This document shows, piece by piece, positions 7,332-14,275 of a stretch of DNA of 18,165 nt. The number at the start of each line of letters is the position of its first letter. The first letter of the stretch is position 1. Where the stretch lies: the NCBI GenBank assembly GCA_964651315.1, contig CAZYXO010000012.1, positions 1 to 18,165 of the forward strand, given 5' to 3'. The notes under the pieces are model-generated. The model did not search any database. It was given only the letters and a program-made list of their open reading frames with translations, and was not told the DNA's origin. This DNA comes from CAZYXO01 sp964651315 (GTDB taxonomy: Bacteria; Bacillota_I; Bacilli_A; RF39; UBA660). The translations under genes were made by a program, and so were the position numbers.

Positions 7332-7428
7332 AAAATATAGTAGTTAATGAAACAAATTATAACTACTTTTTTCATGTTTAAAATTAATTTTTTATCATCT
7401 TTTGTCGAATCTGTTTAAAAAAGAAAAA
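7173..7428 (+). repeat. Inverted repeat, copy A (3' end of the cassette and its terminator)
   Basis: This segment aligns with 9966-9708 on the minus strand. It includes a 41-base perfect match (7284-7324 against 9855-9815) and continues past the stop codon through the terminator to a shared TTTAAAAAAGAAAAA stretch. Similarity is patchy in the coding part, so the duplication is not recent. Confidence 0.8.
7339..7372 (+). terminator. Intrinsic terminator of the accessory cassette
   Basis: Stem AGTAGTTA/TAACTACT (7339-7346 with 7360-7367), 13-base loop, then six T. It lies just after the 192-residue gene, isolating the cassette from the SpoIIAA-like gene. Confidence 0.75.
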
Positions 7429-7465
7429 TTTTACTCTATATTAAAACAGTAAAGGTGATTAGATT

Positions 7466-7798
7466 ATGTTAAAAATGGATTTAGAGTATAACAGAGGTAT
7501 ATTATTCGTAAGACTTGATGGTTCATTAAACCGAAGAAGTTCTTATAAGTTAAATAGTTATTTAGTTCCAATACTCCTTAAACATCGAGTGAAGTATTTA
7601 GTATACAATTTATATAATTTATATGGCGTTGATGAATCCGGATTAGATGCTATATTAAATACTAAATGTGCAATAAAAGTTAATAAAGGCAAAATATATA
7701 TGTGTGAAGTAAATAGTGATATTAAACCAAATTTAAAAAGACTTAGAATTAATATGACGAAAAGTGAATTAACAGCATTTGATTTAATACGTGTATAG
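7466..7798 (+). CDS. spoIIAA: SpoIIAA-like STAS protein with Glu in place of the phosphorylated Ser
   Basis: 110 residues, a single STAS domain aligning end to end with B. subtilis SpoIIAA (about 117). AAAGGTGAT lies 6 bases before ATG 7466. SpoIIAA is the anti-anti-sigma factor that displaces SpoIIAB from SigF; SpoIIAB inactivates it by phosphorylating the serine in DSSGLG. Here the motif is DESGLD (residues 56-61): Asp is kept, the acceptor Ser is Glu57, and only the second Ser remains. The next gene, 19 bases on, is a SigF-like sigma factor, with no room for spoIIAB. Either the protein is locked in a phospho-mimic state, uses the second Ser, or no longer acts through SpoIIAB. The STAS fold is confident; the exact ortholog is inferred from synteny. 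Confidence 0.75.
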   Translation: MLKMDLEYNRGILFVRLDGSLNRRSSYKLNSYLVPILLKHRVKYLVYNLYNLYGVDESGLDAILNTKCAIKVNKGKIYMCEVNSDIKPNLKRLRINMTKSELTAFDLIRV

Positions 7799-7817
7799 AA
7801 AGAGGAAAAATAAACGA

Positions 7818-8462
7818 ATGACATTTGAAAGTTGTTTGGAGAATGCAGAGGGGTTAATTAGAAGTATTGCAAATAAATTTTATAATTGTGAATATGAAGA
7901 TTTATATCAAGCAGGAGTACTTGGTTTACAAAAAGCATATAACAATTATAAAGAAAATAATGGAACTAAATTTACAACATATGCTTATGAATATATTTGG
8001 GGGAGTATGTATCTTATTGCTAATCAAAAGATGCTAAAAGTTAATAGAGATACACTTAAATTAGTTAAATTAATTGAAACAACTAGAAATAAACTTGCTC
8101 AAAAGTTAAATAAAATACCTAGTAATTATGAAATAGCCCAATTTTTAAATATGGATATTAATGTAATTGAAGAAGCAATTATGAGTGCACAAAATATCTT
8201 ATCTTTGGAAGGTGCTAATGATAATGAAAGAGATTATTATGAAAGAATTAAAAATTATGATTTAAACTATTTAGATAATCAAATTGATCTTAATTCTTGT
8301 TTAGAAATGCTAACAGACGAACAAAGAAAAATAATTGAAGATCGATATTTTAATGATTTAACTCAAAGTGAAATAGCAAAAAAACTAGGTATGTCACAAG
8401 TTAAAGTTTCCCGATATGAACAAAAAGGTTTAGAACGAATGAAAGAATTAATGGTTAATTAA
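7818..8462 (+). CDS. sigF: Sporulation-type sigma-70 family factor, SigF-like
   Basis: 214 residues from ATG 7818 (AGAGG 12 bases upstream). A GTG at 7791 overlaps the preceding gene but has no ribosome site. Region 2 is YEDLYQAGVLGLQKAYNNY (26-44) plus FTTYAYEYIWGSM (52-64); region 3 is about 75-125 (LKVNRDTLKLVKLI, IPSNYEIAQFL); region 4 is about 160-210 (LTDEQRKIIEDRYF, TQSEIAKKLGMSQVKVSRYE). Gapless alignment to the SigF/SigG/SigB group is good, and TQSEIAKKLGMSQVKVSR is close to B. subtilis SigF. It is about 40 residues shorter than Bacillus SigF, mainly at the N-terminus. Position behind a SpoIIAA-like gene and downstream of dacF favours SigF over SigG, the forespore factor. spoIIAB is absent. 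Confidence 0.78.
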   Translation: MTFESCLENAEGLIRSIANKFYNCEYEDLYQAGVLGLQKAYNNYKENNGTKFTTYAYEYIWGSMYLIANQKMLKVNRDTLKLVKLIETTRNKLAQKLNKIPSNYEIAQFLNMDINVIEEAIMSAQNILSLEGANDNERDYYERIKNYDLNYLDNQIDLNSCLEMLTDEQRKIIEDRYFNDLTQSEIAKKLGMSQVKVSRYEQKGLERMKELMVN

Positions 8463-8490
8463 CTCTTAACAAATATTTAATCACTTTAAA

Positions 8491-8526
8491 TAAAACTTAT
8501 TAGAAATGATAAGTTTTATTTTTTAG
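8491..8526 (+). terminator. Intrinsic terminator after the sigF-like gene
   Basis: A perfect 10-bp stem (8491-8500 with 8509-8518) with 8-base loop, followed by T-rich sequence. It ends the spoIIAA-sigF unit. Confidence 0.8.
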
Positions 8527-8537
8527 ATAAAAATAAA

Positions 8538-8568
8538 TTTAACTAAAATTCTTATTTTGTTATATAAT
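8538..8568 (+). promoter_or_regulatory. Candidate promoter of the Xer recombinase gene
   Basis: TATAAT at 8563-8568 is a perfect -10 about 21 bases before the ATG. TTTAAC (8538-8543) is a weak -35 at 19 bp. The -10 lies inside a possible TTG-initiated extension (8557), which supports the ATG at 8590 as the true start. Confidence 0.45.
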
Positions 8569-8589
8569 GGTTTTAAGAAAGTGGTAATT

Positions 8590-9468
8590 ATGGATGATAT
8601 TTTAAATGAATATATAACTTATTTAGAAAAAGAATTAAATTATTCTAGTTATACAACAGAAAGTTATAAACAAATTATAAATGATTATCATTTATATTTA
8701 AAACAACATAATAGTGCTTTAGATATTGATAAAAAAACATTATTTAATTATCAAACATTATTAAGTAAACTTAATTATAGTATTAATACAATAAATAAAT
8801 ATTTAAGTACAATAAGAAGTTATTATGATTATTTAGTAAGTAAGAATTATTTAAAAAATAATATATTTAAACAAATAAGTAATCCTAAAAAAGAGAAATT
8901 ATTACCTAATTTTTTAACATATGAAGAATTAAATAAAATATTTGATTTTATCGAACCTAAAGATTTTTTAAGTACAAGAAATAGATTAATAATAGAGTTA
9001 TTGTATGCAACTGGTATAAGAGTAGGTGAACTTGTTAAAATTAAAGTAAATGATATTGATTTTCATAATAAAACTATTAAAGTAATGGGTAAAGGTAGTA
9101 AAGAAAGAATTGTTTATTATGGTAGTTATTGTAAAGAAATACTTGATTTATATATAAATAATTATGATATTAAAGATTATTTAATAGTTAATAATAAATA
9201 TCAGAAAATAACTGTAAGAGGTATTGAATACATATTGGATAAAATAATAAAAGATGTTGGGATAAAAAGTCATGTAAGTCCACACACTATAAGGCATACA
9301 TTTGCAACTCATATGCTTAATAATGGCGCAGATATAAGGTCCGTACAAATGTTACTTGGTCATAGTAGTCTTTCAACTACGGGAATATATACTCATGTTA
9401 CAAATGAAGAATTAAGGAAAGTTTATTTACATACGCATCCAAAAGAAATAAAAAATAAAGATAAATAA
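8590..9468 (+). CDS. xerD: Tyrosine recombinase of the XerC/XerD type
   Basis: 292 residues, the usual Xer length. The N-terminal SAM-like core-binding domain (1-90: ELNYSSYTTESYKQ, INTINKYLSTIRSYYDYL) precedes a full catalytic domain: Arg144 in ATGIRVGEL, the GKGSKER hairpin lysine (about 168-171), His232 and Arg235 in HTIRHTFATH, His258 in LGHSS, and nucleophile Tyr267 in GIYTHV. XerC/XerD resolve chromosome dimers at dif by site-specific strand exchange next to the division site. AAGAAAGTGG ends 5 bases before ATG 8590. xerD is also near dacF-spoIIA in B. subtilis, which favours a resident Xer enzyme over a phage integrase. XerC and XerD cannot be separated confidently here, and a repeat-flanked location leaves an element recombinase possible. 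Confidence 0.85.
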   Translation: MDDILNEYITYLEKELNYSSYTTESYKQIINDYHLYLKQHNSALDIDKKTLFNYQTLLSKLNYSINTINKYLSTIRSYYDYLVSKNYLKNNIFKQISNPKKEKLLPNFLTYEELNKIFDFIEPKDFLSTRNRLIIELLYATGIRVGELVKIKVNDIDFHNKTIKVMGKGSKERIVYYGSYCKEILDLYINNYDIKDYLIVNNKYQKITVRGIEYILDKIIKDVGIKSHVSPHTIRHTFATHMLNNGADIRSVQMLLGHSSLSTTGIYTHVTNEELRKVYLHTHPKEIKNKDK

Positions 9469-9524
9469 GATAATTCGACAAATATTTTAAGTTTAATTGT
9501 GTAAAATAATAATAGGTGAAGAAA

Positions 9525-9680
9525 ATGTATATTTTAATTAGTTTATTATTAGTTTATGCTTTATTATTAATATATTTTAATGTTATTAATAAGGAAAAGC
9601 ATGAATCGCTTAATAAAGCTTATGTGAAAGTTAATGATGAAATTGAAATTTTAGAAGTAAATGAAGAAACAAAGGGTTGA
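9525..9680 (+). CDS. Small single-pass membrane protein, 51 residues
   Basis: ATG 9525 is preceded by AGGTGA at 6-8 bases. The first 20 residues (YILISLLLVYALLLIYFNV) form one membrane segment. The rest is a charged, acidic tail (NKEKHESLNKAY ... EVNEETKG) facing the cytoplasm by the positive-inside rule. The stop at 9678-9680 overlaps the left arm of a terminator. There is no recognised family. It follows xerD by 56 bases and may share its transcript. Codon use, ribosome site and terminator together support a real gene despite the short length. Confidence 0.6.
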   Translation: MYILISLLLVYALLLIYFNVINKEKHESLNKAYVKVNDEIEILEVNEETKG

Positions 9681-9719
9681 GAGAAAATAAATAATTTTTC
9701 TAAACTCTTTTTCTTTTTT
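9671..9719 (+). terminator. Terminator after the small membrane protein
   Basis: Left arm 9671-9684 pairs with 9697-9710 (one mismatch, a few G-U pairs), followed by a T-rich tail. The left arm overlaps the last codons of the small gene. The tail overlaps the end of inverted-repeat copy B. Confidence 0.55.
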
Positions 9720-9966
9720 AAACAAATTTAACAAAAGAGGATAAAAAACTAATTATAAACAAGAAAAAAGTAGTCATAATTTATTTCAATAACTAACTAT
9801 TATATTTTTAATTTATTTGTTTTAATACTCTAATTAATTTTTCTTCTAAAATAGGTTTTACAAATATTTCTTCTAATGATAATATATTATTTTTGTATCT
9901 GTTGTATGCAAATTCATAATCACCATTTTCAATTGCTGTTACGCAAGCATTAATAACATTATCATA
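9708..9966 (-). repeat. Inverted repeat, copy B
   Basis: Minus-strand counterpart of 7173-7428. It encodes the same C-terminal peptide module and then continues through matching non-coding sequence beyond the stop codon. Together with copy A it brackets the spoIIAA-like, sigF-like, xerD and small membrane genes. Confidence 0.8.
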
Positions 9967-10008
9967 AATTTGTTCCTTTTTGGAGTAGATGCTTTAATTA
10001 TTGGTTTG
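9808..10008 (-). pseudogene. Degraded C-terminal module homologous to the end of the 192-residue cassette protein
   Basis: Minus strand 9981-9808 reads KKEQIYDNVINACVTAIENG, then EFAYNRYKNNILSLEEIF and PILEEKLIRVLKQIN, stop. This matches residues 139-192 of the protein at 6753 almost word for word. It is in the same frame as the 124-residue gene upstream, but two in-frame stops (10009-10011 and TAA near 9995) lie between. The stretch between them is open in the +1 frame (DDKPIIKASTP). A pair of compensating frameshifts would restore a single protein of about 191 residues. There is no start or ribosome site of its own. Confidence 0.65.
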
Positions 10009-10383
10009 TCATCTGACACTATAATCACCACATTTCCTTATATCGGTCAATATTTTACCAATTTGGTACATTGAATAAGATATACCACTCAGATTAAATT
10101 TACTTTCATAATCTGCTAAGCATAATTCTAATTGTGATATAATCGATTCTATTTCATTGTATTTATTTATAATAGTTTCATATTTTTTTGTTTCACAATT
10201 TTCTTTACAATGTTTTAAATCTAAATAGACATTGTTTAAATAATTAATTATTTCACTTTTAGATATTTCTAAATATAATTTATCTTCTAAAAAATTAGCT
10301 TCATTTATAGCGTTTTCTAAATTATTTAATACATAATTCAAATTATATACTAAAGTTTTATTTAATTCTTCGTTTTTTTTCAT
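10009..10383 (-). CDS. Hypothetical helical protein, 124 residues, probably truncated
   Basis: Not recognised. ATG 10383 has a very good AAAGGAG 5 bases upstream and a plausible promoter. The protein is predicted almost wholly helical, with heptad-like stretches (LNYVLNNLENAINEANFLED, YETIINKYNEIESIISQLEL) and four cysteines (KHCKENCET, LCLAD, RKCGDY). It has no membrane segment. It probably represents the N-terminal part of a longer protein whose C-terminal module is still visible downstream behind two frame changes. As it stands it could still be translated. Its N-terminal half bears no resemblance to the cassette protein at 6753, although the lost C-terminal module does. Confidence 0.5.
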   Translation of the reverse strand: MKKNEELNKTLVYNLNYVLNNLENAINEANFLEDKLYLEISKSEIINYLNNVYLDLKHCKENCETKKYETIINKYNEIESIISQLELCLADYESKFNLSGISYSMYQIGKILTDIRKCGDYSVR

Positions 10384-10406
10384 TTTTCTCCTTTCATAAT
10401 AACTAT

Positions 10407-10435
10407 ATTATACATATTTTATAAAATATATGTAA
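10407..10435 (-). promoter_or_regulatory. Candidate promoter of the 124-residue gene
   Basis: Minus strand TATAAT (10412-10407) with TTACAT (10435-10430) 17 bp upstream. The -35 lies within the third repeat copy. Confidence 0.4.
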
Positions 10436-10485
10436 GACCTATTTTAGAAAAAATTTAAGATAGAATATTAAAACAAATGAAATAA
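10426..10485 (+). pseudogene. Third, 20-codon copy of the C-terminal module
   Basis: Plus strand reads IYVRPILEKI, stop, DRILKQMK, stop, matching MYVRPILEEKLIRVLKQII at the end of the gene at 6753. Twenty-one bases are identical (10429-10449 with 7275-7295). After the stop, weak similarity to the sequence behind that gene continues. It is closer to copy A than to copy B. It is a dead fragment with no start. Confidence 0.65.
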
Positions 10486-10539
10486 AATTATATAAATTAA
10501 TGATATTTAACTTTTTATGTAAATATAGTGTCTGTTCGC

Positions 10540-10568
10540 TTGAATAAACAATTTAAATATTATATATT
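10540..10568 (+). promoter_or_regulatory. Promoter of the thymidine kinase gene
   Basis: TTGAAT (10540-10545) and TATATT (10563-10568) are 17 bp apart. The start would be near 10575, about 20 bases before the ATG. Confidence 0.5.
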
Positions 10569-10594
10569 TATTTTAATGAAAGTAGTGGATAATT

Positions 10595-11317
10595 ATGGCA
10601 AATTTAAGTTTTATATATGGAACAATGGAAGCAGGAAAAACAACAGAATTAATGCAAGATGCTTATAATTATCGTAAACATAAACATAAAATAACTATCT
10701 GTAAACCTGGCATTGATACTAAAGGAGAAAATTATATAGTTAATCGTCAAGGAGAGAAATTATTAGTAGATATGATAATTTCTGAAAGTGCTACTTTAAA
10801 AGATTTATATTATTTGTATAAAGATAGTGAAATTATATTAATTGATGAAGCTCAATTTTTAAATAAAAATCAAATAATCGAATTATCATTAATTGCTCAT
10901 TTACTTGATATAAGAGTACAGTGCTATGGTTTAAAAAGTAATTTCAAAGGTGAATTATTTGAAGGTTCAAGTACACTTCTTAGTTATGCCGATGAAAAAA
11001 AAGAAATCGTAGTTATTTGTGAATGTGGAAAAATAGCTAATTTTAATGGACGTTCTGTAAATGGAAAATATACTTATGAAGGTGAAGAAGTAGTAATTGA
11101 TGGTTCAAAAGAAGCAATAAGTTATAATCCATTATGTACAGAATGCTTTATTAAAAAAGTGTTACCAAGTTCATTAGTAAAACCATATTTAGAATATTAT
11201 AAAGAAAGTATATTAAATAAAAGAAAAGATTTTAAAGATATTATTGATTATATCGAAACAAAAGGTTATAAAGTAAATGGTAATATCAATGAATTATGTC
11301 GAATTTTAACTAAGTAA
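10595..11317 (+). CDS. tdk: Thymidine kinase (type II)
   Basis: 240 residues. The P-loop is GTMEAGKTT (9-17), the Walker B-like motif DEAQF (84-88), and a structural zinc site has Cys142, Cys144, Cys181 and Cys184 (CECG ... CTEC) around the flexible lasso loop. The enzyme phosphorylates thymidine with ATP to give dTMP, the salvage route to dTTP. It is about 40-50 residues longer than typical bacterial Tdk; the extra is a charged C-terminal helical tail (YYKESILNKRKDFKDIIDYI) of unknown role. GTGGAT lies 4 bases before ATG 10595. It is the first gene in a row with dnaE and polC, so dNTP salvage sits next to the replicative polymerases. A separate -10 precedes dnaE. Confidence 0.92.
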   Translation: MANLSFIYGTMEAGKTTELMQDAYNYRKHKHKITICKPGIDTKGENYIVNRQGEKLLVDMIISESATLKDLYYLYKDSEIILIDEAQFLNKNQIIELSLIAHLLDIRVQCYGLKSNFKGELFEGSSTLLSYADEKKEIVVICECGKIANFNGRSVNGKYTYEGEEVVIDGSKEAISYNPLCTECFIKKVLPSSLVKPYLEYYKESILNKRKDFKDIIDYIETKGYKVNGNINELCRILTK

Positions 11318-11338
11318 AATGAAGATATAAAACTTTTG

Positions 11339-11347
11339 TGATATACT
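11339..11347 (+). promoter_or_regulatory. Extended -10 promoter element before dnaE
   Basis: TGATATACT (11339-11347) matches an extended -10. No clear -35 is seen. It lies in the 48-base gap between tdk and dnaE, followed by AGGGGTGA (11354-11361). Confidence 0.45.
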
Positions 11348-11365
11348 AGAGTTAGGGGTGAAATT

Positions 11366-14275
11366 ATGTATATACCACTTAAAGTAACAACAGATTATAG
11401 TTTATTACAAAGCTTAATCAAAATACCAGATTTAATAGTTTATTTGCAAAAACATAATATTTCATCTTGTGCAGTAGTTGATGAAAATTTATTTGGTGTT
11501 CAAGAGTTCTATGATTTATGTTTACAAAATAATATTAAACCAATTATTGGAATGTTTATTAAGTATAATAATTATATGATTTATTTGTATGCTAAGAATT
11601 ATAATGGTTATCTAAATTTACTTAAAATAAATACTCTTAATCAAAAGAAAATAATTGAAAGTGAAGATTTAATTAAATATAAAGATGATATTTTAGTAAT
11701 AATTAATTTTGAAAATGCTTTAATTTACGAAGAATTAAAAAGTATATATGAAAGTATTTATTTAGGTTTTAAAGATGATTATGAATATAATATATTAAAG
11801 AATAAAAGCGATAATGTAGTTTATATAAATGATATAAGAGTATTTAAAAGTAATGATCAAGAATATTTAAATTATTTAACAATGATTGAAAATGGCAGTA
11901 AAATTGCTGATTTTCCATTTGTTCAATATGATGATAATTATTTTAAAGATAATATAAGTGAAGAATATATGGAAACTACAATAAAAGTAGGGGATTTATT
12001 AAATGTAGTAATTCCGAAAAATAATCGCTATCTACCAAAATTTAGTGATGAATTTGATTCAGAAGAATACTTGTATAATTTATGTAAAAAAGGTTTAATG
12101 AAAAGACTTGATAATAAAGTAAGTCAAGTTTATTATGATCGGTTAATGTATGAACTTGATGTAATTAAAAGAATGGGATTTATTGATTATTTTTTAATCG
12201 TTTATGATTATGTTTTATTTAGTAAAAAAAACAATATTTTAGTTGGCCCTGGCCGTGGTAGTGCTGCTGGATCTCTTGTTAGTTACTCTTTAGGTATTAC
12301 AGGGATAGATCCAATTAAATATGATTTATTATTTGAAAGATTTTTGAATCCCGAAAGAATAACAATGCCTGATATCGATATAGATTTTGATAGTAATAAA
12401 AGAGATGAAGTAATCGATTATATTAAAGGTAAATACGGTGAAACAAAATGTATGCCAATTATGACATATTCGACACTTGCTAGTAAAATGATATTAAGAG
12501 ATATATGCAGGATTATGGATATAGAAAGTGATTTAACGAATAAATTTGTCAGTTTAATTGAAGCAAATGAATCTTTAATTGATAATTTTAATAAACCAAA
12601 AGTTCAAAAAATAGTGGGGAATTATAAAGAACTATTTGAAGTTTATAAAATTGCTTCAAAATTAGAAGGATTAAAAAGACAAGTTGGAACTCATGCTGCT
12701 GGTGTAGTAATTTCCAGTGTTGAAATAGATGAAGTTATACCGATTTATTATAGCGAAGAAGTTTATTTAACCGGTTTTACAATGAATTATTTAGAAGAAC
12801 TTGGATTAATTAAAATGGATTTACTAGGTTTAAAAAATTTATCGACCATAACTGATACTTTAAATTTAATTAGTAAAAACAATAAAGAATTTACTTTAAA
12901 TGATATAAAATATGATGATAAAGAAGTATATAAATTATTTAGCAATGCTAAAACAGATGGTATATTTCAATTTGAAAAAAAAGGTATGCAAGATTTTTTG
13001 CGTAAATTAAAACCGGATTGTTTTGATGATTTAGTTGTTGCACTTGCTTTATATCGTCCAGGACCAATGGATAATATTGAATTATTTATTAAAAGAAAAA
13101 CTGGTCAAGAGAGTGTAACTTATTTACATAAAGATTTAGAACCAATATTAAAAAATACTTATGGCATAATTGTTTACCAAGAACAAATATTACAAATACT
13201 AGCAACACTGGGAAACTATTCTTTAAGTGAAGCAGATTTAGTTAGAAGAGCAATTTCAAAGAAAAAAATGGAAGTGTTGCAAAACGAAAAAGCAAAATTT
13301 GTTACAAAGTGTAGCCAAAATAACATTTCTGAAACTTTAAGTGCCACAATTTTTGATTTTATATTAAAATTTGCCAATTATGGATTTAATAAAAGTCATT
13401 CAGTTGGATATGCAACTCTTGCTTATCAAATGGCGTATTTAAGTGTACACTATCCATTATGTTTTATCACAAGTTTATTAAATAGTAGTATGGGAAATAT
13501 TGAAAAAACAAGTACTTATTTAGGAAACGCAAAAAGTAATAAATTAGTTTTAATTAAACCTGATATTAATAAAAGTATGGATAAATATACTATTGAAAAT
13601 AATACTTTAATTATACCTTTAACAGTTATAAAAAATATCGGTAATAATATTGTTTCATCAATTATTAAAGAAAGAGAAGAAAATGGTTTATATACAGATT
13701 ATTTAGATTTTATCAAAAGAATAAACAAATATAATGTAAATAGAAAAGCAATTCAAATATTAATTGAAGCAGATACATTTAGAGAATTTAATGTATCAAA
13801 AAGAACATTAATTGAAAATATCGATTTAGTATATAATTATGCTAGTTTACTTGTAGATTTAGATGAATCATTAGTGGAAAAACCACTTTTAGAACCATAT
13901 CCCGAATATGATGAAATAACATTACGAGAAATGGAATTAACAAATTATGGTTTTTATATTAGTAATCACCCTTGTTTGAAAGTAAGAAATGTTGTAAAAT
14001 TAATGGATATTGATGATTTTTATAACAAATTTGTTTCAATATATGTTTTAGTAGAATTTATTAAAATAATTAAAACAAAAAATAATCAAGAAATGGCATT
14101 TATTAAAGTAAGTGATGAAACTGATAGTATTAGTTTAACTATATTTCCAACTAAAATGAATTTAATTGATTATTTTAAAAAGAATAGTTGTTTATATGTT
14201 AGTGGAAGAGTAGAAAAAAGATTTGATAAGTATCAAATAGTTGTAAATGATGTAAAAAATGAGGAGGTTGTATGA
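11366..14275 (+). CDS. dnaE: DNA polymerase III alpha subunit, DnaE type
   Basis: 969 residues, shorter than B. subtilis DnaE (about 1115). Order: N-terminal PHP domain, palm/fingers with GPGRGSAAGS (294-303), catalytic Asps in PDIDIDF (336, 338) and the later FDD (about 554-555) before LYRPGPMD, helix-hairpin-helix region, and C-terminal OB fold (about 885-965). It copies DNA at the fork; in low-GC Gram-positives DnaE extends RNA primers before handing over to PolC. The PHP metal site looks lost: the HSxYS and TDH motifs read TTDYS and VDE. No exonuclease domain is present. AGGGGTGA precedes ATG 11366. The stop overlaps the polC start. Confidence 0.95.
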   Translation: MYIPLKVTTDYSLLQSLIKIPDLIVYLQKHNISSCAVVDENLFGVQEFYDLCLQNNIKPIIGMFIKYNNYMIYLYAKNYNGYLNLLKINTLNQKKIIESEDLIKYKDDILVIINFENALIYEELKSIYESIYLGFKDDYEYNILKNKSDNVVYINDIRVFKSNDQEYLNYLTMIENGSKIADFPFVQYDDNYFKDNISEEYMETTIKVGDLLNVVIPKNNRYLPKFSDEFDSEEYLYNLCKKGLMKRLDNKVSQVYYDRLMYELDVIKRMGFIDYFLIVYDYVLFSKKNNILVGPGRGSAAGSLVSYSLGITGIDPIKYDLLFERFLNPERITMPDIDIDFDSNKRDEVIDYIKGKYGETKCMPIMTYSTLASKMILRDICRIMDIESDLTNKFVSLIEANESLIDNFNKPKVQKIVGNYKELFEVYKIASKLEGLKRQVGTHAAGVVISSVEIDEVIPIYYSEEVYLTGFTMNYLEELGLIKMDLLGLKNLSTITDTLNLISKNNKEFTLNDIKYDDKEVYKLFSNAKTDGIFQFEKKGMQDFLRKLKPDCFDDLVVALALYRPGPMDNIELFIKRKTGQESVTYLHKDLEPILKNTYGIIVYQEQILQILATLGNYSLSEADLVRRAISKKKMEVLQNEKAKFVTKCSQNNISETLSATIFDFILKFANYGFNKSHSVGYATLAYQMAYLSVHYPLCFITSLLNSSMGNIEKTSTYLGNAKSNKLVLIKPDINKSMDKYTIENNTLIIPLTVIKNIGNNIVSSIIKEREENGLYTDYLDFIKRINKYNVNRKAIQILIEADTFREFNVSKRTLIENIDLVYNYASLLVDLDESLVEKPLLEPYPEYDEITLREMELTNYGFYISNHPCLKVRNVVKLMDIDDFYNKFVSIYVLVEFIKIIKTKNNQEMAFIKVSDETDSISLTIFPTKMNLIDYFKKNSCLYVSGRVEKRFDKYQIVVNDVKNEEVV
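14261..14275 (+). promoter_or_regulatory. polC ribosome binding site inside dnaE with ATGA stop/start overlap
   Basis: GAGGAGG (14261-14267) lies in the last dnaE codons, 4 bases before the polC ATG (14272). That ATG overlaps the dnaE stop TGA (14273-14275). This is the classic layout for translational coupling and sets the polC start. Confidence 0.85.

Noticed and set aside
7404..7410. GTCGAAT as a SigH -10 before the SpoIIAA-like gene
   Set aside because: It fits the SigH -10 pattern and spoIIA is SigH-dependent in Bacillus, but no AGGA-type -35 lies upstream and the base pattern is not kept in repeat copy B.
1140..7824. Minus-strand open frames at 1140-1451 and 7558-7824
   Set aside because: They lie antisense to the AAA+ and SpoIIAA-like genes, with no start signals or recognisable protein features.
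9975..10015. Programmed frameshifting joining the 124-residue gene to its lost C-terminal module
   Set aside because: Two opposite shifts would be needed and no slippery heptamer with downstream structure is evident; ordinary decay is simpler.
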